64,000 nt of DNA from Sinanaerobacter sp. ZZT-01 (GTDB lineage: Bacteria; Bacillota; Clostridia; Peptostreptococcales; Anaerovoracaceae), in NCBI RefSeq assembly GCF_035621135.1, contig NZ_CP141728.1:248001-312000 (forward strand), written 5' to 3'. The translations under genes were made by a program, and so were the position numbers. The notes below the pieces were generated by a model. That model was not told the origin of the DNA. It saw nothing but the letters and a program-made list of their open reading frames with translations, and did not search any database. Shown in pieces: positions 25,505 through 33,450 of this stretch (within the stretch, counting starts at the first letter, position 1; the number at the start of each line of letters is the position of its first letter).

Positions 25505-25532
25505 ATTACCGTCGGTAATTACCATCGGTAAT
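25505..25532. promoter_or_regulatory. Tandem overlapping TetR operators
   Basis: ATTACC-GTC-GGTAAT (25505-25519) and ATTACC-ATC-GGTAAT (25518-25532) overlap by two bases about 20-45 bp upstream of the TetR start. Two dyads offset by 13 bp are consistent with cooperative binding of two dimers. Confidence 0.8.
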
Positions 25533-25656
25533 ATAAGCATACTACCCTCATTTCTTTTTGTCAAGAATTTGCTACTATTCGTCATTGCATATATAATTGA
25601 TGTATATTGCTTTGTCGAAAGGAAGTTGGATATAGATTATATTTCTGTATTCATTT

Positions 25657-26427
25657 TTAAATTAAATCAGTTAATACAAAGGCATTTATCGCTCTATCAT
25701 CCTTTTCTGCTGTAACAATAATGGAATCGACTCCGAAATACTCTCGTATATTTTCTTTTGTAAGTATTTGATCCGTTTTCCCTACAAGAAATTTGTTTCC
25801 TTTTAAAAGTAAAGTCTTATCCGCAATCGTGAGCGCATGATTTGGATAGTGTGTATTCATTACACAGGCAATTCCTTTTTCTTTTGCTAGTCTTTTAATT
25901 ATTTTCAGTATTGTGATCTGATTTCCAAAATCAAGGTGAGATTCTGGCTCATCCAATATCAGCAATTGAGGTTCTCCGACTAACGCACGGGCAAGCAACA
26001 CCATTTGAAGCTGTCCGCCGCTTAACTGATTACAGGATTTATCACGAATCGCTGAAATGCCTACCTCTTCCAAGGCTTTGTCAGCTAACTGATAATCCTT
26101 TTCCCCAGGTGATGCAAATGCAGGCAGATACTTTGCTCTGCCAAACACAACCATATCCCTGACTGAATACGGAAATGAAAAGCGATGAGCCTGCGGTACA
26201 TATCCAATCTGTCTTCTTGCGTTACCAGTATCCTTTCCATCAATGAGTGAATGACCTGATTTCCACTTATAAATCCCCATCAAGCATTTTAAGAAAGTAG
26301 TTTTTCCTATGCCGTTTGGCCCCATAACAGCAATTACTTCACCTTTTTGAAGCGATAACGTAATATCCTGCAAAATAGGTGTATCTGCTGTATAATAAAA
26401 ACTTCCTTTTTCTACACGAAGCAACAT
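25657..26427 (-). CDS. FecE/BtuD-type ABC importer ATPase
   Basis: ATPase of an iron-chelate/cobalamin-type importer. Walker A GPNGIGKTT (36-44), PQAHRFSFPYSVRDMV (Q-loop region), signature LSGGQLQ and Walker B LLILDEPESHLD are intact. The length of 256 is standard. The start shares a base with the permease stop (TAATG), so the genes are coupled. Substrate is set by the binding protein encoded two genes upstream. The operon also includes MarR and O-methyltransferase genes. Confidence 0.9.
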   Translation of the reverse strand: MLLRVEKGSFYYTADTPILQDITLSLQKGEVIAVMGPNGIGKTTFLKCLMGIYKWKSGHSLIDGKDTGNARRQIGYVPQAHRFSFPYSVRDMVVFGRAKYLPAFASPGEKDYQLADKALEEVGISAIRDKSCNQLSGGQLQMVLLARALVGEPQLLILDEPESHLDFGNQITILKIIKRLAKEKGIACVMNTHYPNHALTIADKTLLLKGNKFLVGKTDQILTKENIREYFGVDSIIVTAEKDDRAINAFVLTDLI

Positions 26428-27470
26428 TATGATTCTCCCTTCATTCGGTTATAAATGAGTGCAAAGAACGGTGCCCCGATTAACGCTGTTAGTATTCCAA
26501 TTGGTATTTCAGCTGCAGTCAGATTGCGGGCAACGCTATCTACAATCACCATAAAAATTCCACCAAGCAGCATAGATGCAGGAAGTAAGCCCTCGTGGTT
26601 CACCCCCATAATTCTTCTGGATATATGGGGAATAACCAGACCTACCCAGCCGACAATGCCGGAAACCATTACACAGGCAGCTGTAATAATTGTACTGAAC
26701 AGAATAACCGCTATCCGTGCCGCTTGCGGATTTACTCCAAGGGAATATGCCTCTTCTTCTCCCAGTGACAAAATATTAAGCTGCCACCGTAAAAGTAGCA
26801 GCCCAGCAATTCCCATAACAATTGGCAAAATAATTATTTTTAAATCATTGAATTCTTTATTTGCAAAGCTACCCATTAACCAGAATGTAATTGTAGGAAG
26901 TTGATCGTTTACATCAGCAACATATTTAATCAGTGATGTCAGCGCAGAAAAAACCGAGGTCACAATAATCCCTGATAAAATATAGGACATGGTTTGCGCT
27001 TGCCCCTTGGCTCGAACCATAAAAAGTGTTAGGAACATACTGATCAGTCCGAATCCTAACGACAATACGGATGTCATCACACCCATGCCGGATGTAAGGA
27101 GTATTCCAAGCGCTGCACCAAATCCAGAACCGGAACAAACACCAAGAATATCAGGGCTGACAAGAGGATTTTGAAATAGCCCCTGCAGGGAGGCTCCTGC
27201 TATGGACAAGCCTGCTCCAACGAGTAACGCAATCAGAATACGCGGCAGCCGGACTTGAAACAGAACATGCTCCGCAACTTCAAAGCCCGGATACGAAACT
27301 CCAGATAGTTTTGCTTCTATCAGCTTTAAGACATCCCCATATTCCATATGGTAACGCCCTCCAAAAAGTGACGCTACCATTACAAGAAAAAGGAGCCCTG
27401 CGAGCAAAATAAACTTTAATTTAACATTATTTTTGGTTTTTATTGTTTTTCGTTTTTTAATCATAATCAT
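26427..27470 (-). CDS. FecCD-family ABC permease
   Basis: The permease subunit, 347 residues, with about ten TM segments (BtuC fold). RLPRILIALLVGAGLSIAGA (about 75-94) is the family-specific loop-helix, and GWVGLVIPHISRR (about 270-282) is the cytoplasmic coupling region that contacts the ATPase. The N-terminal KKRKTIKTKNNVK is strongly basic (inside). Coupled to neighbours on both sides by one-base overlaps. Probably imports an iron chelate or haem-like compound. Confidence 0.9.
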   Translation of the reverse strand: MIMIKKRKTIKTKNNVKLKFILLAGLLFLVMVASLFGGRYHMEYGDVLKLIEAKLSGVSYPGFEVAEHVLFQVRLPRILIALLVGAGLSIAGASLQGLFQNPLVSPDILGVCSGSGFGAALGILLTSGMGVMTSVLSLGFGLISMFLTLFMVRAKGQAQTMSYILSGIIVTSVFSALTSLIKYVADVNDQLPTITFWLMGSFANKEFNDLKIIILPIVMGIAGLLLLRWQLNILSLGEEEAYSLGVNPQAARIAVILFSTIITAACVMVSGIVGWVGLVIPHISRRIMGVNHEGLLPASMLLGGIFMVIVDSVARNLTAAEIPIGILTALIGAPFFALIYNRMKGES

Positions 27471-28576
27471 TATTTCTGCAACTGTCGCGGACTAAGCACA
27501 GCAGAAATCAGCTCCTCCTCCAGCGTAATTTTGTACATCCTGCTGTAATACTCTTGAAACAGCATTTTAAAATCACTCTCACTCAACAACTCCGGATAAC
27601 TTTTTGAGATCATCCAAAGCGGTGTAAGCGGAGCATCCGAGCATGGTGCGCCCCATGAATAGATTCCCTGTGGAATATCAAAGATTGTGTTGTTTTTATA
27701 AGCGGAAAGCAAGTCCCAGTCCTGTCCATTCATTTTATTATTCAACATAGCAGAAGCCGGGCTTCCGATAAATACATAAATAAAATCGGGGTTCCACTCA
27801 TAGAGCTGTTCCATGCTGACTTCAGCCTGTCCTGATATTTCTGCTGCCGCATTGACAAGACCACTTTTTTCAAACCACGTATCTGCATAAGTTCCGCTTC
27901 CATATACGGAAATCACACCTCCCGTATTGCTGAAAAGAAATAGTGCAGTCTTTTTTTCTCCTGTATATGTATCGAGAACCTCTGCTCCCTTTTTGTTGGA
28001 AGCTTCCCATTCGTTCTGAAGCGAAACAGAATCATCTACCTCAAATATCTTACGCATCAGGTTATCCCATGCGATCGTAACCGTTTCCGGATTGTTATCT
28101 CCTTTTTTCATCATATCGACAATCGGTATCCCCAAATTTTCAATGCCCGATTTCTGAGCTTCTCCATAGTAAAACACAATATCCGGTTTGAGATTTAAAA
28201 GCTCCTCAGTATTAGATACAAAACCTTCGCTTACAAATGAGGTCTCAACACCATTCCAATTTGGGAAAAGCTTGCTTACAATTTCAGTATTTGAAGTCGT
28301 AAAGGCTCTGGAATTAGCCCCTACAATCCTATCGGGATCAGAAATAACTCCCAAAAGTACGGATGTCGTTGGTGGGGATATGATAACTATACGCTGAATT
28401 TCTGCTGCCGTCGGCACAGTCACGGTGTTTCCGCCTAAATCGGTTATCATTCTCGTCCCTGATTCTGATGAATTTTTAGACTCGGTAACAGATGCATCTT
28501 CTGGCGCCCCACAGCCTGCGAAAGCCACAGTCAAAACAATCGATAAAATTAAGAACCATATTTTATTAGATTTCAT
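27470..28576 (-). CDS. Iron-chelate-type substrate-binding lipoprotein
   Basis: Solute-binding protein of the FecB/BtuF class, 368 residues. A signal peptide ends in the lipobox VAFAGC (cysteine about residue 22), so it is a membrane-anchored lipoprotein. TMITDLGGNTVTVP-like opening (MITDLGGNTV), RIVIISPPTTSVLLG and LNLKPDIVFYYG are the usual landmarks of class III binding proteins. The ligand may be a siderophore, haem or corrinoid. Iron is favoured by the DtxR-type box at the operon promoter. Confidence 0.88.
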   Translation of the reverse strand: MKSNKIWFLILSIVLTVAFAGCGAPEDASVTESKNSSESGTRMITDLGGNTVTVPTAAEIQRIVIISPPTTSVLLGVISDPDRIVGANSRAFTTSNTEIVSKLFPNWNGVETSFVSEGFVSNTEELLNLKPDIVFYYGEAQKSGIENLGIPIVDMMKKGDNNPETVTIAWDNLMRKIFEVDDSVSLQNEWEASNKKGAEVLDTYTGEKKTALFLFSNTGGVISVYGSGTYADTWFEKSGLVNAAAEISGQAEVSMEQLYEWNPDFIYVFIGSPASAMLNNKMNGQDWDLLSAYKNNTIFDIPQGIYSWGAPCSDAPLTPLWMISKSYPELLSESDFKMLFQEYYSRMYKITLEEELISAVLSPRQLQK

Positions 28577-28593
28577 TTTATTCCTCCCGTTAT

Positions 28594-29046
28594 TTAAAAA
28601 TGATTTTCTATCAAATCATTTGCATGCTTCAAAAATTCCTGAATGATATGAAGTTCGTTATCATTTAAGCTTTCAAGATAAGCAAACAACGGGCGGTCAC
28701 ATTCCTGATGATACTGGTTATGAAGCTTATAAGCCATTTCCCCTTTTTCTGTAAGGAAAAGGCAAAAGCGCTTTTTATCCTCGTCATCCTCCTTTTTCTC
28801 GAGAAAACCGTGTTCTTCAAGTTTTCGGACAGTTTTTGCTACTACAGCACGTGTTACGTTAAAGTTGCGCGCCATTTCAGAAATAAAGATACCTGGATGA
28901 TCACCTATCATTTTAATCATGTGGATTTCCCCACGATAGAACTGCATTCCTTCTAAGCCAAAATCTAATACATTTGTCTTTCCATTGGCTATTCGCTCTG
29001 TCATCTGTATAAAATCACTAATCACAAGTTTTTGTAACTTTTCCAT
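28594..29046 (-). CDS. MarR-family regulator of importer operon
   Basis: A 150-residue winged-helix regulator: ISEMARNFNVTRAVVAKTVRKLEEHGFL (two halves: recognition helix TRAVVAKTVRKL) then the wing KKEDDEDKKRFCLFLTEKG (about 88-106). It overlaps the methyltransferase by 29 bases and ends 17 bases before the binding-protein gene, so it is embedded in the operon it probably controls. Two TTGTATG-N5-(C/T)ATACA dyads cover the -35 and -10 of that operon and are the best candidate sites for it. Confidence 0.87.
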   Translation of the reverse strand: MEKLQKLVISDFIQMTERIANGKTNVLDFGLEGMQFYRGEIHMIKMIGDHPGIFISEMARNFNVTRAVVAKTVRKLEEHGFLEKKEDDEDKKRFCLFLTEKGEMAYKLHNQYHQECDRPLFAYLESLNDNELHIIQEFLKHANDLIENHF

Positions 29047-30070
29047 CTTGGAGACCTCTCGTTCTTTTTAAGTAAAATTCGCCTTGCAACCCTTCAAATA
29101 CTCCACCGTCATCATCACTATGAATATGTTGAAATCCATGTCTTGTTAAAGTATTTTCAATATCCTTTTTTGTAAGCAGTACATCCAGTCCATCCAAATG
29201 GCTAGATAACCAGCCAAGAATACTCTCCGGCGGTTCCTGATAATCCTCGCTGACATTATGGGTAACAACATATAGGTAACCATTTGATGTTAACGCGTTA
29301 TATAATTTGTTCATCACGGAGTCCAAATGGTCTTTTGCAAAGTCCAGTACGCCTGAGGCAATAATCAGATCATATCCTTTTCCGATATCATCTGCATTAA
29401 AGTCTCCTTCTATCACACTTACATGCTCCGAGAGGTTTCTTTCTGACACTAATTCACGTGGCAGCCGCGCTACGTTAGGATGCTCAAAAACAACACTTTT
29501 GCAATTCGGAAAGGTAATTGCAAGTTCCATCGCAAGAATCCCTGAGCCTCCTCCGAGGTCAAGTATCTTCTTAGGGGTTTTATTTCCATAAAGACTTGTA
29601 ACTGCTTGAATCAGAGACTGAACACGCCCTGTATACATTTCAGGAATACTCACCCGTGCAGCCTCATAAAAATCATATACCCCGATCCCTTGATTATTGT
29701 TTAGAACGTTTTTGTTAGGGCCGTTTATCAAACGCTCTTCGATATTTTGCAGAGACATCATTTTCTCTCTAAAAAGAATACTCTCGCCCAAATAAGCTGA
29801 ACTGTTTGGATTTAAAAAATCATTACTCTGCGGCGTATTTCTATAAACTTCGTTACTTTTTTCAAGTAATCCAATGGATGCTAATGCATTTAGCACAAAA
29901 GATACATTCCGCTCATTTAAGCCTGATTTCGTTGCAACAGATTTTGGAGCTTCCCAGTTTTCCAGATAAGAGAACAACTTCACCCTTAATGCTGATAAAA
30001 GTAGCTCTGTTTCTCGTTTTTGATGAAGCATTTTATAATACAGCTTTTGATTTTCTTTTGATTGATGCAT
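29018..30070 (-). CDS. SAM-dependent O-methyltransferase (family 2 type)
   Basis: 350 residues with an N-terminal winged-helix dimerisation domain (about 20-90; SALRVKLFSYLENWEAPKSV in two helices) and a Rossmann methyltransferase domain. Motif I is DLGGGSGILAME (171-182). FEHPNVARL and EGDFNADDIGKGYDLIIASGVL, split after the acidic loop, follow. It resembles hydroxyindole/hydroxyneurosporene-type methyltransferases. As first gene of an iron-chelate import operon it may modify the imported chelator or a related small molecule, but no chelator synthase is present, so this is speculation. Confidence 0.82.
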   Translation of the reverse strand: MHQSKENQKLYYKMLHQKRETELLLSALRVKLFSYLENWEAPKSVATKSGLNERNVSFVLNALASIGLLEKSNEVYRNTPQSNDFLNPNSSAYLGESILFREKMMSLQNIEERLINGPNKNVLNNNQGIGVYDFYEAARVSIPEMYTGRVQSLIQAVTSLYGNKTPKKILDLGGGSGILAMELAITFPNCKSVVFEHPNVARLPRELVSERNLSEHVSVIEGDFNADDIGKGYDLIIASGVLDFAKDHLDSVMNKLYNALTSNGYLYVVTHNVSEDYQEPPESILGWLSSHLDGLDVLLTKKDIENTLTRHGFQHIHSDDDGGVFEGLQGEFYLKRTRGLQDGKVTKTCD

Positions 30071-30090
30071 TATTTCACTCCCTTTCGTTG

Positions 30091-30106
30091 GTTAGCCATT
30101 GCTAAC
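30091..30106. promoter_or_regulatory. DtxR-type box at methyltransferase-importer operon
   Basis: GTTAGC-CATT-GCTAAC, a perfect six-base dyad between the promoter and start codon. The same half-sites and spacing occur before the SUF operon (33630-33645). Half-sites resemble the iron-regulator DtxR/IdeR consensus (TTAGGTTAG / CTAACCTAA). Confidence 0.7.
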
Positions 30107-30109
30107 TTA

Positions 30110-30156
30110 TTGTATGCCAAGTATACATCCTTTTTAATTGTATGTCAAGCATACAA
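30110..30156 (-). promoter_or_regulatory. Promoter overlapped by two MarR-like dyads
   Basis: On the minus strand TTGACA (30148-30143) and TATACT (30125-30120) are spaced 17 bp, an excellent sigma-A promoter. The -35 lies inside dyad TTGTATG-N5-CATACAA (30138-30156), which is perfect. The -10 lies inside a second, imperfect dyad (30110-30128). A repressor bound at both would block polymerase. Confidence 0.8.
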
Positions 30157-30310
30157 TTAAATTATTGGAAAGCCTTATTTAATAAAATATTCTAGGAAAT
30201 TCTACATTGATAGAAAAACCTTCTTAGTTGCATCCATATTCCATTCAGATTTTAGAAATAGAAAGTTCAATGAATTATCTTTAAGATTACTTAATGATAT
30301 TTTTTACAAT

Positions 30311-30497
30311 ATCATTCATTATTCATTGGTAGGGAAATGTGGAATTGGCTTCCTTGGTTAGATTTACTCTCAACAAAAACTTTTCCATTATGTGCTTCTA
30401 TGATGCTTTTTACAATATCCAATCCGTGTTCCTGACTGAATACCGTCTTAGTATCACAAAATTTTTGAATTATTATTCCGTTTAGTCCCGTACCATT
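30311..30497 (-). pseudogene. Histidine kinase C-terminal fragment
   Basis: Minus-strand frame reads TVFSQEHGLDIVKSIIEAHN and then GKVFVESKSNQGSQFHISLP before a stop. This is the G2 box region and last strands of a sensor-kinase ATPase domain. The N-terminal 85 percent of such a gene is missing; upstream it abuts a flavoprotein fragment. Confidence 0.75.
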
Positions 30498-30659
30498 AGA
30501 TAGGATTTTCCGCTGAACCGTAAATGCTTTTTATAGCAGGATTTTCGTTGAGTGCGCGTGTTTTAAGTTCCTTATCATCTACAAAAGTCACTTTACCGCT
30601 TAAGTGTAGATTTTCCCTTTTTGTCCACGTTTCGTATCACCTAGATTTTTCAAATCCAT
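30496..30659 (-). pseudogene. Mixed gene remains: PNPOx-like and FeoA-like pieces
   Basis: One frame gives NLHLSGKVTFVDDKELKTRA followed by NENPAIKSIYG, resembling a pyridoxamine-phosphate-oxidase-like flavoprotein. Another frame opens with MDLKNLGDTKRGQKGKIYT, which resembles the start of FeoA (L-x-x-G-Q-K-G-x-I). Neither is complete. If the FeoA reading is right, the DtxR gene just upstream once preceded a ferrous-iron transport gene. Confidence 0.4.
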
Positions 30660-30801
30660 ATTGTTTATTTCGCCTCTTGAGTTTTTTATTACAGCCCATT
30701 TACAGAAAAAGGCTGCATGCAAGCAACATGCGGTCTTTTTCTGTAAATAAATAGCATTGAAACATACTACACATATACATCGAAACATTTCACTTTGCGT
30801 T

Positions 30802-31227
30802 CTAAAATGTCGAACTGCTTATTGGGCAGTTCTCCCTCTGGCAGTATCGACAATGGACGTCTACGAAATTCAAGATTTCTATCATAGCCTGGGTAGTCTC
30901 TACGCTCACGACATGCTCTAAATCGCAAGCCTCAGTATCTGCACTTTTTTCATCTACATTAAAAACTTTATTCAAAAAATTTTTAATGACTGAGAACTTA
31001 TTTACTATTGATTCAGCCTCTAATTTTCCTTTAGTAGTAAGGATAACTCTACGACCGCCACCTCGTTCCACTAGCTCTTTTTTCTGCAAAAGATTAACAG
31101 CGACACAAGTACTTGATTTCGCCACATTTAGTTTGTCAGCAATGTCTACTATCCTGACTCCATTGCCGCAATCCAACTCGTAGATGACTTTTAAATAATC
31201 CTCGTTGGACTCAGTAAGCTTAATCAT
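30802..31227 (-). CDS. DtxR-family iron/manganese regulator with Cys-rich tail
   Basis: A 141-residue metal-dependent regulator. Winged helix: DKLNVAKSSTCVAVNLLQKK (about 26-45). Metal-binding dimerisation part: EACDLEHVVSVETTQAM (about 98-114) with the family's cysteine, glutamate and histidine ligands. It ends HCRYCQRENCP, three closely spaced cysteines that could bind a metal or Fe-S cluster. A GGGGGG site precedes the ATG. It is the last gene after sufB on the same strand, 47 bases away. GTTAGC-N4-GCTAAC boxes before the SUF and importer operons are its probable targets. Confidence 0.88.
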   Translation of the reverse strand: MIKLTESNEDYLKVIYELDCGNGVRIVDIADKLNVAKSSTCVAVNLLQKKELVERGGGRRVILTTKGKLEAESIVNKFSVIKNFLNKVFNVDEKSADTEACDLEHVVSVETTQAMIEILNFVDVHCRYCQRENCPISSSTF

Positions 31228-31274
31228 ACATTTTTCCCCCCTTCTATGTTTTATCTGTCATGTTATAAATTGGG

Positions 31275-32474
31275 TCATTTTTCTCCATGCCCGGCAATTT
31301 CGGCTATCTCTGCAATTTGCGCATCGAGTTCCGCGCCTAGCCCCTCAATATCCGTTCCTAAAAAACCTCTGATAATCATAGAGATTGCTTCCAACTCTTC
31401 CATTCCACGGGACATTAAGTACTCTACCTGCTCCGGAGCGATTTTTCCGATACTAGCCTCGTGACTTAAACGGGCATCCGGATGATGGGATTCCACCCCC
31501 GGAATCGACTGAACATATCCCTTACCTGCGGTGTCAAGCAACATGCTCGCACAGTCCACATGTCCCTTGCACGGTGCGTTGGCAATAATCAAACCAGATT
31601 GGTGCATGATCCCTCCAGTGCATACTCCCCTATGTAAAAGTTCGGCACTAGTGTCCTCCGCGTTCATATATACGTTTCCTCCCGTATCGATGAAAGAGCC
31701 AGGCGCACCAAGCACTACGGTCAGATATTTTGCGGAAGCGCCCTTTCCATTCAGATAAGTTTGCGGGTTCATTTTCACCTGCTTGGCTGCCTTTAGTGAA
31801 ATGTAGTTGCTTTCATAACGTCCGTTCTCCCCCACAATTGTTCCAGTACGCGGAAAGACCATTACCTCTGATCCCCATGAATGAACCATGGTACTGGTAA
31901 ACTTTGCGTTTTTTCCAATATAATACTCTTCCACCGCAAGGTGATGCCCATCCTTGACGCTGGACTCCGTCATGCACCCTGTAATTAACTCCAATTGTGA
32001 ATTTTCTTCCAAAATTACAATATTGTGAACTATTTGAGTAAGATTATTGCTTGCCATATACATTGCTGTTTGGCAGGGAAGCATCACCTTCGCATCCTTT
32101 TTAACATGTATGAAAAAGCCAATTGGTTTCTGCTCAGCGGCACATTTTTCAGTAATTTCATCAAAATCCCGAGCTACCGCCTTAAAGGAATATTGTTTCT
32201 CCAACCATTCATAGCGCTTAAACGCTGCAAAGATGGGCAGCATCTCAAATTCGTCGCTATTATTAAGCGTGTAGATTGGTTGAGACTGACGGTCGCGAAC
32301 AACCATCGTGGCAGAACGGCTTTCACTACCAATTAGAACGCCTACTTCAGCCAGTGCCTTTTTATCTGCCAGTCCAATCTGTTCAGGCTCAATCGGGCTT
32401 TTAGAATCTTCGTTTTGTATGACATCAAAGTTATCGTTTTTATCTTTATTGTTATTTTCATTAATAATATTCAT
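31275..32474 (-). CDS. sufB: SufB/SufD-family Fe-S cluster scaffold protein
   Basis: Scaffold subunit partnering SufC for Fe-S cluster assembly. 399 residues from the ATG used, which follows AGGGGGGC and lies five bases after the sufC stop; the longer frame starts inside sufC. The beta-helix core is clear (AKFTSTMVHSWGSEV, YLNGKGASAKYLTVVLG), and the C-terminal part has HHPDARLSHEASIGKI, including the conserved SHEA segment. Only one SufB/D-type gene is present, and there is no SufS, SufU or SufD, so this is a minimal SufBC-type system. Confidence 0.9.
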   Translation of the reverse strand: MNIINENNNKDKNDNFDVIQNEDSKSPIEPEQIGLADKKALAEVGVLIGSESRSATMVVRDRQSQPIYTLNNSDEFEMLPIFAAFKRYEWLEKQYSFKAVARDFDEITEKCAAEQKPIGFFIHVKKDAKVMLPCQTAMYMASNNLTQIVHNIVILEENSQLELITGCMTESSVKDGHHLAVEEYYIGKNAKFTSTMVHSWGSEVMVFPRTGTIVGENGRYESNYISLKAAKQVKMNPQTYLNGKGASAKYLTVVLGAPGSFIDTGGNVYMNAEDTSAELLHRGVCTGGIMHQSGLIIANAPCKGHVDCASMLLDTAGKGYVQSIPGVESHHPDARLSHEASIGKIAPEQVEYLMSRGMEELEAISMIIRGFLGTDIEGLGAELDAQIAEIAEIAGHGEK

Positions 32475-32479
32475 ATAGT

Positions 32480-33241
32480 TTACTGCCCCCCTATACAACG
32501 TACACATTCCTCGTAGCCGTATTTGCTGATGGTATCCAGTATAATTGCTGGATTGCCTGAGCAGCCAATACTACCATCTCGCATGACATGGGCTTTATCA
32601 ATATTGAAAAATTGGAGAATACTTCCACTGTGTGTTATGATAAGTCCGGAATTTCGTTTTGCTTTCCGCTTTTCATCCGGAGAAAATAATTTGTTAATCA
32701 GGTCTCCCACTAACGTTAGTGATTCAATATCAACACCAGAATCCGGTTCGTCCATCATAGAAAACGCAGGTGACATTGCTAAAAGCTGCAGTAGTTCCGC
32801 ACGCTTGATTTCTCCACCAGACAGCCCATCGTTTACATTTCGATCCAGAAAACCTTCCATATTAGCGGTTTGAGCAAGTTCGACCAACTTTTCCTCCGGA
32901 TTTTCCTCATTGCGCAGTATGTACCGCAGAACGCTTCGTAGCTTTACTCCGTCGATCGTAGATGGTCGCTGCTGGGCGATGGCAATGCCAATCTGAGCCC
33001 GTTCGCAGACGTCAAGCTTCGTAATGTCCTGTCCTTTATACAATATCTGTCCCTGTGTCACTGTGTATCCCGAAAACCCCATGATCGTCATCATGAGAGA
33101 AGTTTTTCCACTGCCATTCTGTCCCAAAAGCGCATGTACCTCTCCATTCGGAATTGTAAGATTTAAATGGTTCAGCAGATTTTTTCCACCTGCTTGAACA
33201 CAAAGATCTTTAATTTCCAGTATATTTATGCAATATTTCAT
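32480..33241 (-). CDS. sufC: SufC-family ATPase
   Basis: The ABC-type ATPase that drives the SufB scaffold; not a transporter. Walker A GQNGSGKTS (40-48), signature GLSGGEIKRAELLQ and Walker B FSMMDEPDSGVD are intact; the DEPDSGVD form is diagnostic of SufC. The length of 253 is standard. The ATG overlaps the upstream 65-aa gene by four bases (ATGA). Cytoplasmic. Confidence 0.92.
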   Translation of the reverse strand: MKYCINILEIKDLCVQAGGKNLLNHLNLTIPNGEVHALLGQNGSGKTSLMMTIMGFSGYTVTQGQILYKGQDITKLDVCERAQIGIAIAQQRPSTIDGVKLRSVLRYILRNEENPEEKLVELAQTANMEGFLDRNVNDGLSGGEIKRAELLQLLAMSPAFSMMDEPDSGVDIESLTLVGDLINKLFSPDEKRKAKRNSGLIITHSGSILQFFNIDKAHVMRDGSIGCSGNPAIILDTISKYGYEECVRCIGGQ

Positions 33242-33435
33242 TTTGTTTGATCTCTCCTCTCTTTCGCTTCGTCAGGTAAATGTGATGAAACTGGTGTCTC
33301 TGTATCGCAAAATGATGGCATCCATCCCCAGCAATAAGAGAAGTATGATTGGAAATAATTTGAAAAGTGTTTTGTAAAAGCTAAGTAAGACTCTTCATCG
33401 TACTTTGTCAGCCGTTTGTCTTTTCTGGCTTTCAT
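33238..33435 (-). CDS. Unrecognised 65-aa protein coupled to sufC
   Basis: Unknown family. The protein is basic at the N-terminus (MKARKDKRLTKYDEESY), aromatic in the middle (FSNYFQSYFSYCWGWMPSFC) and acidic at the end. Two cysteines (about 34 and 43) lie in the aromatic stretch. AAGGAG stands before the ATG and the stop overlaps the sufC start (ATGA), so it is very probably translated. Its place in an iron-controlled Fe-S operon suggests a role with SufBC or iron, but nothing in the sequence proves it. Confidence 0.7.
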   Translation of the reverse strand: MKARKDKRLTKYDEESYLAFTKHFSNYFQSYFSYCWGWMPSFCDTETPVSSHLPDEAKERRDQTK

Positions 33436-33450
33436 ATTGTTCTCCTTGTA

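Noticed and set aside
26455-26904. 149-codon plus-strand ORF
   Set aside because: Antisense to the FecCD permease; its composition is a mirror of the permease's hydrophobic codons.
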